Assembly: GCF_017115025.1 (NCBI RefSeq)
Contig: NZ_JABXKM010000329.1
Span: 27,901 to 91,900, forward strand
From: Nostoc sp. NOS(2021)
GTDB lineage: Bacteria; Cyanobacteriota; Cyanobacteriia; Cyanobacteriales; Nostocaceae
Direction: 5' to 3'
Length of the DNA stretch: 64,000 bases
The translations under genes were made by a program, and so were the position numbers. The notes beneath the pieces are model-generated. The model was not told the DNA's origin. It did not search any database and saw nothing but the letters and a program-made list of their open reading frames with translations. Positions 36,818-45,127 of the stretch are shown here, piece by piece. Numbering within the stretch: position 1 is the first letter of the stretch; every line of letters begins with the position of its first letter.

Positions 36818-37567
36818 TCATTTTAAAACTGATACTTGTTTAGTGCTTGTATTAGCTACAATTTCTGGAAAACTATCCCAAGTTCTTCCATCAAGTTCTC
36901 TGCCATATTTTTTCTTTTGAACGCCTCCCCATTGTTTAAAGAAAAATGGCACATTAGCTTGGACACATTGCTCTCTAATATCTCTTACCCATTCAATGTT
37001 AATAGGACGAGCACCTACACCAGATTCTCCACCAACAATAATCCAATGTAGCTCATCTAAACAAAGCGTTAAAGAACCTAAAAGCGGCTCACAAGATAAA
37101 AACCTAATTTTCGCAGGAATCTCTTTTAAAATTTCACTTCTCCATACCCAAGCCTGAGATTCAATACTGACTCCAGCCCAAACGTTAGGAGGCCATTCCT
37201 TTATGCACTTAGATATTTCAAGCATTCTTTGTGGACGTTTAGTTAATAACTGAAACTGATGCCAACTAGCTTCCCTCATGACATAAAAGACATCTTTGAT
37301 AAATTCTTCTGAAATATCATCAAGGAATAAATCACTCATGGAATTAACAAAAATTAGGCGAGATTTCTTCCATGAAAGAGGCATTTTTAGTCTGTCATTC
37401 CAAGTTTTTACATCAAAACCTTGTTCGTAGGGATGACCAGCAACACCTCGCCACCGTTCTGCAAAACGTTCTGCATAACAATTTTGACAACCAGGACTAA
37501 TTTTATGACAGCCAGTGGTAGGATTCCATGTAGCTTCTGTCCATTCTATTGTTGAAGATACTGACAT
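36818..37567 (-). CDS. Three-Cys-motif protein (DUF5131, phage Gp37/Gp68 family)
   Basis: A 249-residue protein. The N-terminus has the family signature STIEWTEATWNPTTGCHKIS followed by PGCQNCYAERFAERW, i.e. Cys20, Cys27 and Cys30 arranged C-x6-C-x2-C. It also has FVNSMSDLFLDDISEEF, FQLLTKRPQRM, WAGVSIESQ, FLSCEPLLG and VGGESGVGARP, the alternating strands of a TIM-barrel related to radical-SAM enzymes. The cysteines probably hold an iron-sulfur cluster. Members occur in phages and mobile regions; the reaction is not established. The gene lies between tcmP (42 bases) and the methylase (12 bases). Confidence 0.88.
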   Translation of the reverse strand: MSVSSTIEWTEATWNPTTGCHKISPGCQNCYAERFAERWRGVAGHPYEQGFDVKTWNDRLKMPLSWKKSRLIFVNSMSDLFLDDISEEFIKDVFYVMREASWHQFQLLTKRPQRMLEISKCIKEWPPNVWAGVSIESQAWVWRSEILKEIPAKIRFLSCEPLLGSLTLCLDELHWIIVGGESGVGARPINIEWVRDIREQCVQANVPFFFKQWGGVQKKKYGRELDGRTWDSFPEIVANTSTKQVSVLK

Positions 37568-37609
37568 AGAATTTTATTCCCCAACTAAACTAGCTTTACT
37601 ATATTAGTA

Positions 37610-38905
37610 TCATTGTACTGCTCTGACGTAATTATCTAAAGTTAAATTACCTCTTGCGCCCAATTCTTTAGCTTCTATGATCTTCTTTTTATGAAAATCC
37701 AGTAAAATTTCTCTATACTTAGGTCTACTTAAATAACCTAGATTGCCAATTTCAAGAATAATAAGACTTATTAGGTCTTTCAAGGTTATCCAATCTTGAT
37801 TATTCCTTCGTAAAATTTCAATAATTTCAGGTCTAATTCTTTCAACTCGCTCATCATTTTCGCGCTCCCATGATTGAGTAAGAAATTTATTATTTTTTCC
37901 ACTTTTGTCATCCTCAAAGAAAAGCAACTTATTTTCTTTACAAAAAAATTCGTTTAAAAACTCACCGAAAGCCTTCTGTGGATGGTTGCTACCAACTACA
38001 ATATTGTACTGCGGTCTAGAATCATTGTATGTCTCCTTTATTTCAAAATTAGCCACTCCTTTAAAACTACTTTCTTGTTGAAGCCTAGACTTAAAGTATT
38101 CAAGCGCCCACCTTTCAAATTTTTGTTTTTGCTCTTGGTCTTGGCATTCTAGCCACTTTGGTTTCCAGTCTAAATCAGAATTATGACCTAATAGTTTGGT
38201 TAAATTTTGTGTATATGTTTCGGCAGTTTTCTGCTCTTTGGAATTTTTATAGCTTGTTTTATAGAAACCTGCATGGCGAGCGACTGCGCGGTTATGAAAA
38301 AGTAAAAATAATTCTCCTTTATATTTACTGACGTAATTGGCAATAGAACATATTTGCTCAAAAGTTACTCCCTTAACTCCAAAGGCATCCAAAAAAAATA
38401 ACGTTGGGTATTTGTCCAAATCATTCATTATTTGAGTCAATGCTTTGTCAAATCTTTGAGGGTCATAAACTTTATAGTACAATCCTTCACCTATTAAACT
38501 ACAATTACTCTTGAGTTCTTGGTTGAGGTCTTTATCTTCCTCAGTAAAAAAACATCTTAAGGTAACACGTTCTTCAAGACTAAAAATTTTAGCACATTTA
38601 AGAGCTATCAAAGGCGACCCGTCAGTATCTAAAAATTCGGTTTTGTATCTCTGCCAAAAGTTAGATTTATCTACAAAGGTTTCAATACCAATTCCTTCAT
38701 CATATTTGCCTGCTCCAGCAAAACCGTCAACATAGTTAATATACATAGATTGATAGGATTTGCTACCGCCCAAATTGTAGCAATGAGCCTGTATATATTT
38801 CAGCATTATCCTATGTTTGGCTGCTGACCAGGGTCTTTTACGAGCAAAAAACTTATTTGAATCTTCTGGTTGCTGTTCAAATAGAGATAATTGTTTTACT
38901 GACAT
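37610..38905 (-). CDS. tcmP: Three-Cys-motif partner protein TcmP
   Basis: A 431-residue protein, first gene of the three-gene minus-strand cluster. The N-terminal domain has KHRIMLKYIQAHCYNLGGSK and YVDGFAGAGKYDEG, then GSPLIALKCA, a Rossmann methyltransferase-like core of the TcmP family. LFFLDAFGVKGVTFEQICSI follows, like the DPFG-type motif. The C-terminal part (DEQWITLKDLISLI-like, residues 340-430) is a winged-helix region. The name comes from co-occurrence with DUF5131 proteins, exactly as seen here. The biochemical function is unknown. Confidence 0.85.
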   Translation of the reverse strand: MSVKQLSLFEQQPEDSNKFFARKRPWSAAKHRIMLKYIQAHCYNLGGSKSYQSMYINYVDGFAGAGKYDEGIGIETFVDKSNFWQRYKTEFLDTDGSPLIALKCAKIFSLEERVTLRCFFTEEDKDLNQELKSNCSLIGEGLYYKVYDPQRFDKALTQIMNDLDKYPTLFFLDAFGVKGVTFEQICSIANYVSKYKGELFLLFHNRAVARHAGFYKTSYKNSKEQKTAETYTQNLTKLLGHNSDLDWKPKWLECQDQEQKQKFERWALEYFKSRLQQESSFKGVANFEIKETYNDSRPQYNIVVGSNHPQKAFGEFLNEFFCKENKLLFFEDDKSGKNNKFLTQSWERENDERVERIRPEIIEILRRNNQDWITLKDLISLIILEIGNLGYLSRPKYREILLDFHKKKIIEAKELGARGNLTLDNYVRAVQ

Positions 38906-39182
38906 TACTGAACCTTAAGAAGCAAGAAAATATCTGATGGCTTTGCACTAGGTTAGCAAATACAGGCAAAACGGGTAAAAATTGCAACAAGTCTCCAAAA
39001 ATTACCGTACCAATCTGCTGAATGGCGCGATCGCAAACCTACTAACATAAAACTACGCATTCGTAATATATACTCACTAACTAAATTTTGTCTTGAGTTT
39101 ATGTTGCATTTTTGTAAAAGTCTGTTACATTACTTTACATGCAGTTATAACTGTTAGAACATAAAAGCTCGGAGTATTATTT

Positions 39183-39362
39183 ATGGCAGACGTTAAGAAG
39201 ACTACGCTTTCGGTTCCAGAAGATCCTAATGCTTTGCGCTGGGGCTTCACTCCTCAGAGCGAAAACTGGAACGGTCGTTTTGCAATGATTGGTTTTTTAT
39301 CTGCCGTTGCACTTGAAGCGTTTTCTGGTCAAGGAATTTTACACTTCTGGGGCATCCTCTAG
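39183..39362 (+). CDS. hli: High-light-inducible protein (one-helix chlorophyll-binding)
   Basis: A 59-residue gene. The product begins [20 protein letters not shown] and has the chlorophyll-binding helix [20 protein letters not shown], with the ExxNGRxAMIGF motif. Hlips bind chlorophyll and carotenoid in thylakoids and protect photosystem II assembly under excess light. ATG 39183 follows GGAGT by 9 bases. It is monocistronic, with a strong hairpin behind it. It is a sure marker of a photosynthetic host. Confidence 0.93.
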   Translation: MADVKKTTLSVPEDPNALRWGFTPQSENWNGRFAMIGFLSAVALEAFSGQGILHFWGIL

Positions 39363-39386
39363 ATTTAAACGTTTTTACCTTCATTA

Positions 39387-39437
39387 GATTATGAGGCAAG
39401 GCGGCGATCGCAAAATCGTCTGCCTTGCCTCATAATC
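39387..39437. terminator. Long hairpin between convergent genes
   Basis: GATTATGAGGCAAGGCGGCG (39387-39406) pairs with the region to 39437 (TGCCTTGCCTCATAATC), a stem of about 20 bp with one bulge. It lies between hli and the convergent unknown gene, fitting a bidirectional terminator. Confidence 0.65.
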
Positions 39438-39475
39438 TCAAGAATTAGAAAACTTGCGAAAAATCCGCAATTCCC

Positions 39476-40567
39476 CTACCGTGAGGAGCGAAATATTACA
39501 CGACCTGGGGATTCTTGCTGATTAATTCGCGCATATACCCGAAGGCAAGTTAACACTTCCCCAGGAATACCACCACAGTCTAGTTGTAAGTCATCCTTAG
39601 ATAAAGCACAAATATCTGCATAAAGCCCCGATAATTGGCGGATTCGCACTTCATTACCTGCATTAATTGCCTGATCAGCAACTTTCTTCAGGATACGTCG
39701 TGATTCGTGTTGTAGCTTTCCCCACCAAGAATAGCGTTCAGCCGGTGGTACGAATACCAAAGAGTGTATTGCTTCATCCATATCAATCCAGGTACGGAGA
39801 ATTGACAGGGGATCAGCGTTTTCTTCAGCTTTTTGGGTGCGTTGGAAGCGATCGCTTAAAGCATCAATGTATTGATGCTGCTGTTCTGGTTTTGAGTGTA
39901 AAGAGATCACATCAAAGCTAAAAACGCTCTTTAAGGCATGATGTAAATCTGAGTCTATTTCAATAAATTTCAGATATAAATATAGGAATCCTGCTAATAA
40001 ATCAGATGGATTACCTTGGGGACTTTGAGAATTTAAAAGTGCTTCTTGAGACAAGCTCAATCCCTGAGTCTGAACAGTACCACTCAGACCGGGGTAGATA
40101 ATTTCATCGCGGATAAAGGGAAGTTGATAGAGATTAGAATTATCTGCGATCGCACCAACTTCTTGAGCCAGATCCAAGGTGCGCGATCGCCAAGATATAG
40201 CTAAATCCTCTGGGACTCGCAGCAGTTTGCGTTGAATCTCATTCCACAAATCAGAATCTGTTTGGCTTTGCAGTTGGGAATTACCCAGATAATAACTAAG
40301 TTCTGAGTCAGAATCGAAAGCTTCCCGCAGGTGACTTAATTTTAAATCATCTAGCGCATCTTCCCAACCAGTATTTTGCTGTGGGGGTGCAGGTTGCAAC
40401 AGGCGATGAAGTTCTTGCAGCACCTCATCGCATATTTCGACTCCTGGATCTAGTGGAAATTCTACGCGAGCCTGATTTAAAGTAGCCTCCAGTCCATACA
40501 GGTTAAACCGCAATAACCGGGCTAACTCCGAGTTTTTTATTTCTAATAGCTGACGCAAGTGCTGCAT
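39476..40567 (-). CDS. Unknown helical protein linked to the Hsp70-like/dynamin cluster
   Basis: A 363-residue protein; ATG 40567 is chosen because GGAGG lies 8 bases upstream. It is predominantly helical, Leu/Gln/Asp-rich, without signal, membrane segment or known motif (MQHLRQLLEIKNSELARLLR, AISWRSRTLDLAQEVGAIAD, RRILKKVADQAINAGNEVRI). I do not recognise the family. It follows the Hsp70-like gene on the same strand, separated by a 141-base MITE, and probably belongs to the same module as a regulator or co-chaperone-like subunit (inference). Confidence 0.7.
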   Translation of the reverse strand: MQHLRQLLEIKNSELARLLRFNLYGLEATLNQARVEFPLDPGVEICDEVLQELHRLLQPAPPQQNTGWEDALDDLKLSHLREAFDSDSELSYYLGNSQLQSQTDSDLWNEIQRKLLRVPEDLAISWRSRTLDLAQEVGAIADNSNLYQLPFIRDEIIYPGLSGTVQTQGLSLSQEALLNSQSPQGNPSDLLAGFLYLYLKFIEIDSDLHHALKSVFSFDVISLHSKPEQQHQYIDALSDRFQRTQKAEENADPLSILRTWIDMDEAIHSLVFVPPAERYSWWGKLQHESRRILKKVADQAINAGNEVRIRQLSGLYADICALSKDDLQLDCGGIPGEVLTCLRVYARINQQESPGRVIFRSSR

Positions 40568-40614
40568 GAATATTGCCTCCAAATATTACCTGTATGTAAT
40601 GATTTTTCTAAAAA

Positions 40615-40755
40615 CCTCACGCAAAGGTTTTCTTAGTGCAGCATTTTATTAATTCGTAGCGAATTAATGAAATGCAAAACTCTGCGTCCCTACCGTGCGG
40701 GAAGGCGAAGCGCCTATGCGTTTAAAAACGTTACTTTTTAAACTTTTGCGTGAGG
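40615..40755. mobile_element. MITE-like element with CCTCACGCAAA ends
   Basis: A 141-base segment bounded by CCTCACGCAAA (40615-40625) and TTTGCGTGAGG (40745-40755). An inner palindrome ATTAATTCGTAGCGAATTAA lies near 40650. It separates two genes of one apparent operon and ends 15 bases from the stop of the Hsp70-like gene. Confidence 0.65.
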
Positions 40756-40770
40756 CTATCATCACTCCAG

Positions 40771-43746
40771 TTAATGTATGCCGCAAAATGGATCGCGTTC
40801 TTTATCAACTTCGTTGGGCTGCAACTCTAATTCAGCAAGATAAACGCATCCCTCTTCCTTTAGGCATTCCTGACTTTTTGATGTCCAGTAAGGCACTTCA
40901 CCAGCGTGCATCCGCAGAATACCTTGATCATCGAGAGTTACACGATATTGGCAAGGATAATCGGTAGTCACATCTGGTTTGCTGAGTGCGCCAATTCGTA
41001 TCCATTTTTTACTGTTGGTTTGGGCATCTGTTTGATAAACATAGAAAGTGTGCTGGCCAGTTTGTGGAAAAGGAGGTAAGGGATTACTAATTAACCCGGT
41101 TCCTGGTTGCGTCACTCCATCGCGCAAATAGTGAAATTTTTGAAACGTTCTACTACCATCATTTCCTACTTCAAATACAAGATGATAGGCATCTGGTTGA
41201 TCGACAGTTGCTGACTCAATAACATTGACGGCAATATCACCATCATTTAAGTCTTTATTGAAGCGTTCTACAGCAATATTCCAGTTCAATTTACCATCAG
41301 TAAATAGCGCTGAACTTTCTGAAACTACTGATTCCAAATCAATGCCAGAAATGTCAATCAAATAATGGGGATTTCCCTGACAAAGCAACACGTTAAATTC
41401 GAGAGTTTGGTCAATCTCAAACTGGACTTTGATTTTTTTAAGAAACTCTGCTTCTTGAATACCCAGTTTACCCATGAGGTTTTTGCCGTCAAAGCTTCCC
41501 CAAAGTCGTAAATCTCCCTCTTCATAATCTTGACGGTAGATAATGTTAGTTAATTGTATGCCTTGCCACGTAGTACGAACTTTCGCAACAGTTTCCCAAG
41601 GTGCGAGTTGATAGAGTTCTTGTCCAGCCTTGAATATAGTCAGCAAATCGTTGCTTTGGGTTTTGCGTTTGAAGTTGCAGGGCAAATAATAAAACAGGTT
41701 TTTGACATCAATTTCTAGCTGGTTAGCTCCTTTACGCAGCAAGCTTTTAGACTCTTCTGGATCGAATCTCAATCTTCGCAGTTTCTCGGCATAGCAAGCC
41801 CCGGCGGAGGTGGCTAGCTTGGTAAATTCCAACACAAAGGTAATCCGTTCTGGATTCCAGACAAAATATGGAGACTTACTAAATTCTTGGTAGATTTGGC
41901 GCTGCACTATGTCTAAATTACAAGTTTTACCAGACAAAATTAACCAATCAACTTTTTGGGAATTCCAAGAATCTTTGGTGATATCATCGGGACGCAAACG
42001 ACTTTCCATTAATCCTTTGGCAATTCCAATCGCTTCTTTAATTCCCGAAGCAGCGGCTCGTTCAAATTGCTGGTTGTCTAGGGTGACGCAGATGTTATTT
42101 GGATCTTTGACTTGCAATTTCACGGCGCTTTGGGTGAGCAATTCAGAAATTTGCTGTTCAGAAAGTGTGAAGGTTAATAGAGAATTCTCTACTGGTGGCT
42201 TTTGCCCAAGTTTAAGTTTAGCTGCTTCTGCATGATCCCAGAGAATATAAAAGGATTGTAGGCGTTGGGGTGCTTGTTGCCAACGGGTGGGCAATACTTT
42301 CTCGGCAGTATCTAGGGCATCTTTGTAAGCAATATCGCCTTCTGGATTTTCTCTATCCAGACATTTTAAAAGACTGCCAGTTTTGAATTTGCCTTGTTCT
42401 AAGAAGCGCTCGTTTAACTCGGAGTTAATTAAATCTTCTAGCTTTTCGTTTTCAATATCACCTATTGTTACGGCTGCCAATAAAAAGTCTGCGATCGCAA
42501 CTTTTAATAATCTAAAAATTCGCAGTGTAATTAACTCACCACCTAATTGTAAATGACCGGATGAACCTAATAGTTTGGGGGTAAGTTTATAGTAACGTCC
42601 TCCTAAACCTCGGTCTTCATAGTCGGCAAAAGCTGGGGTTTTATCTTCTAAAGTCAGTTCAATTAAAGCTAAGTCTGTTGTTCCCCCACCAATATCCAAG
42701 ACGAGAACATTTTGTGACCATTTGTTTCCTGCTTGGTGACAACGAGTTTTGAATGACTCAATACCAATGTTGAGATTACCGCCAAATTCTCGCCACAAAA
42801 AGAATATCGCCACAGAAACGGCTTCATCATAAGCAGTTTGCACATCATCGATTCCCAATTGCTCAACTAATTCCCTAACTTCCTTGCGAACAACTGGTGG
42901 GGCGACAGTTGGGTAAGTAACAACTGCTGTCAAAAAATTCCCTTCTGAAAACCTGCGTCGTGCGCGTTGGCGGTAGTCTTCAGTTAACTCGATTAAATGC
43001 GCCCAAGCAGATTGGATTAACTGATTTGCAGTAATTGTTTCTTCTTCACCATCCAAAATAACTGAAAACGATCGCTCCTGACCAAAATAGCGTTTGGGTG
43101 AATGGTGAAACCTGCTGATAATTTCCTTTAAAGAACCGCTTGTACCTTGAGCGATCGCTTTTTTTCTGTTATCTCTAGCTTCCCTTCCCATCCGCAGTTT
43201 TAAGTCCCCTAACTGCGAAATTTCCGACTCGCTAGGAATTTCCGTGTCGCGGCGATCGATATCCAGCACAACTGGGATGAGATTTTGCGACTCTAGGGTA
43301 GGGACGCGGAACACCTCATGATAGATTTGGTAAAGTTTTTTGCTGACAGCACGGCGGAACCTCTCGCTGTTTCCTAAAGAAAGTTCAATTTGGCGAATTG
43401 CTTCCAAAAATCGCTCTTTATTATCACTTTCAAAAACTTCACTCAAGTTTCTTGGTTCTATCTCCAGGTTTTTGCTAATTTCGGCGATAAACTTTTCCCA
43501 ATCATCAGCGCTGACATCTGGTAAAGCTACAGACGCGGGAGAACTTAGCCATTGTGATAAGCGATCGCGCAACCGCATTTCTTGTTCTTTGGGTAAAATT
43601 TCTGCGATCGGGACTTCAATCGGATCGAAAAGTGTAACTGTCGAATTCGATGTACCAAAATCTAAAGCAAACCATCCGGGAAATCTTTTTTGTTGTTTCT
43701 CGCTTGGTTCTTGATCGCTATATTTGTTGAGTTGAAAAGGGTTCAT
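40771..43746 (-). CDS. Hsp70/actin-like ATPase, SrfB-like
   Basis: A 991-residue protein with an actin/Hsp70 nucleotide fold: phosphate-1 ALDFGTSNSTVTLFD near residue 28, phosphate-2 VLVLDIGGGTTDLALIEL near 348, and adenosine-type LILSGKTCNLDIVQRQI near 605. Long inserts (60-190) separate the lobes. The C-terminal 330 residues are beta-rich and unlike the DnaK substrate domain. Size and plan resemble the virulence-factor SrfB family (PF07520). It is not DnaK. The next genes on the strand encode a Rpn nuclease and a dynamin-like GTPase, a combination suggesting a membrane-stress or defence machine (inference). Confidence 0.8.
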   Translation of the reverse strand: MNPFQLNKYSDQEPSEKQQKRFPGWFALDFGTSNSTVTLFDPIEVPIAEILPKEQEMRLRDRLSQWLSSPASVALPDVSADDWEKFIAEISKNLEIEPRNLSEVFESDNKERFLEAIRQIELSLGNSERFRRAVSKKLYQIYHEVFRVPTLESQNLIPVVLDIDRRDTEIPSESEISQLGDLKLRMGREARDNRKKAIAQGTSGSLKEIISRFHHSPKRYFGQERSFSVILDGEEETITANQLIQSAWAHLIELTEDYRQRARRRFSEGNFLTAVVTYPTVAPPVVRKEVRELVEQLGIDDVQTAYDEAVSVAIFFLWREFGGNLNIGIESFKTRCHQAGNKWSQNVLVLDIGGGTTDLALIELTLEDKTPAFADYEDRGLGGRYYKLTPKLLGSSGHLQLGGELITLRIFRLLKVAIADFLLAAVTIGDIENEKLEDLINSELNERFLEQGKFKTGSLLKCLDRENPEGDIAYKDALDTAEKVLPTRWQQAPQRLQSFYILWDHAEAAKLKLGQKPPVENSLLTFTLSEQQISELLTQSAVKLQVKDPNNICVTLDNQQFERAAASGIKEAIGIAKGLMESRLRPDDITKDSWNSQKVDWLILSGKTCNLDIVQRQIYQEFSKSPYFVWNPERITFVLEFTKLATSAGACYAEKLRRLRFDPEESKSLLRKGANQLEIDVKNLFYYLPCNFKRKTQSNDLLTIFKAGQELYQLAPWETVAKVRTTWQGIQLTNIIYRQDYEEGDLRLWGSFDGKNLMGKLGIQEAEFLKKIKVQFEIDQTLEFNVLLCQGNPHYLIDISGIDLESVVSESSALFTDGKLNWNIAVERFNKDLNDGDIAVNVIESATVDQPDAYHLVFEVGNDGSRTFQKFHYLRDGVTQPGTGLISNPLPPFPQTGQHTFYVYQTDAQTNSKKWIRIGALSKPDVTTDYPCQYRVTLDDQGILRMHAGEVPYWTSKSQECLKEEGCVYLAELELQPNEVDKERDPFCGIH

Positions 43747-43886
43747 TATAGTATCACTTTCTGTTCTTTGTTTTATAGCTAGCTATAAACTGTGGTGTCG
43801 TATCATAAAATGACAAATTTAGAGAATCCTTGTGATAAAGACTTTTAATCGTTGGTCTTGTACCACTGATTCTCTTTAGCACTGGC

Positions 43887-43930
43887 GGGCTACGCCTACG
43901 CTTTTATATGAAAGGGCGTAGGCGTAGCCC
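43887..43930. repeat. Perfect 15-bp hairpin repeat
   Basis: GGGCTACGCCTACGC (43887-43901) pairs exactly with GCGTAGGCGTAGCCC (43916-43930). A short form (GCGTAGGCGTAGACC) recurs near 51154. It is a dispersed palindrome in the gap upstream of the Hsp70-like gene. Confidence 0.75.
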
Positions 43931-43975
43931 AAACTGGGCATCGCTATGAAAATTGCAGCAGTTACTAAGTTGATG

Positions 43976-44273
43976 TTGAAGATTCTTGCTCACTTGCAAG
44001 TTTTATTTGTTCGACTTGTTCGATAGTTAAATTAAGTATCCTCGCAACCTCTTTTATTGAAATACCATAAGCTAAACACCGAGGTACGTCCTTGTTGTAT
44101 TCCTTGTTCTCGTCCTTTTTCTCGTATTTCTTCTAGTGCTTGTTTTAGTCCTTCTTGTCGTCCTTCTTATTTAGCTTCTCGATAAACCCTAGTTTCTTGT
44201 AACGTAATTTCAAACATTGCCTCTACCTCTTCACGGCTTAAGTTTACAAATTTATAACCAGTAATTGTTGTGA
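43976..44273 (-). pseudogene. Degenerate tandem duplicate of the 3' part of the Rpn nuclease gene
   Basis: About 290 bases match, with many substitutions, the 3' third of the neighbouring gene (44274-45074). Shared blocks include CTACCTCTTCACG, AAACCCTAGTTTCTT and TTGTTGTGATTAC, in the same order and strand. The codon equivalent to CAA in EAKQEGREEG is TAA (44167-44169), a nonsense change, and small indels break the frame further on. It arose by partial tandem duplication. Confidence 0.8.
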
Positions 44274-45074
44274 TTACTCAGCTGCAAGTCTTACTTGTTC
44301 AATGGTTAAATTAAGTAATTGGGCAACGTCTTCCATCGACATACCATGAGCTAATAGCTGAGATACAAGTTCAAGTTTTAGTTCTTCTCGTCCTTCTTCT
44401 CGTCCTTCTTCTCGTCCTTCTTGTTTAGCTTCTTGATAAACCCTAGTTTCTTCTAACTTAACTCCTAACATAGCCTCTACCTCTTCACGACTTAAGTTGG
44501 CAAATTTATAAACTGCGATCGTTGTGATTACATCTATTATCTCCTTCTTAGCCAAGACAGTTATCTGCTCTTGTTGCACCCGCTCAATTAAACGTTTTGC
44601 TTCTTGAACCATTTGAGTCTCTGAGGCAATAGTCAACTGCATCAAACTGATGCCTACTTTTTGCTCATCAGGACTACCTAACTCATCCAAATAAATCCGT
44701 TTTACTTGGGAACTGTTCAGTAGCGATCTGTGAATAGTGGTTTTTTCTGGTTCCAAGCTGCGAGACTGTAAAATAATTACCCCGTACCAGTCATCGTAAA
44801 GCGACGCGTTACGATACATATACAGCATGGATTCTGAAAAAAAGCGATGGTACAGTAACTCATCCTTTTGGAATTGTACCTCAGCAAAAAAGATCATCTG
44901 AGATGTTGCATCAGGCGGAGGTAAAAATACCCCATCAATCCGAAATGTCGGTTCTTTAACTTCAACTGATTCAAAGCGATAGTTAGTAGCTTCGGCTGGT
45001 GGCTGTTCTACTAACTCGAAAAACAATCCTGGGACACGCTTGAAAATTGTATAAAAAATCGCATCACGTCTCAC
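44274..45074 (-). CDS. Rpn family recombination-promoting nuclease / putative transposase
   Basis: A 266-residue PD-(D/E)xK nuclease-fold protein of the Rpn/DUF2887 type. It starts MRRDAIFYTIFKRVPGLFFE. The active-site region is FRIDGVFLPPPDATSQMIFF, then AEVQFQKDELLYHRFFSES, giving D...ExQ. The C-terminus has a tandem charged repeat (EGREEGREEGREE) and a helical tail VAQLLNLTIEQVRLAAE. Rpn proteins cut DNA with little specificity and occur in many copies in cyanobacteria. It lies between the Hsp70-like and dynamin-like genes, 53 bases from the latter, and may be an intruder in that operon. Confidence 0.82.
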   Translation of the reverse strand: MRRDAIFYTIFKRVPGLFFELVEQPPAEATNYRFESVEVKEPTFRIDGVFLPPPDATSQMIFFAEVQFQKDELLYHRFFSESMLYMYRNASLYDDWYGVIILQSRSLEPEKTTIHRSLLNSSQVKRIYLDELGSPDEQKVGISLMQLTIASETQMVQEAKRLIERVQQEQITVLAKKEIIDVITTIAVYKFANLSREEVEAMLGVKLEETRVYQEAKQEGREEGREEGREELKLELVSQLLAHGMSMEDVAQLLNLTIEQVRLAAE

Positions 45075-45127
45075 AAATACATCCTCATATCCGCACCCGA
45101 TCGCAATCAGTCATTTTGTGAGTTGGC

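Noticed and set aside
40771..43746. Canonical DnaK chaperone
   Set aside because: Nucleotide-fold motifs are present but the length, long inserts and the C-terminal region do not match DnaK.
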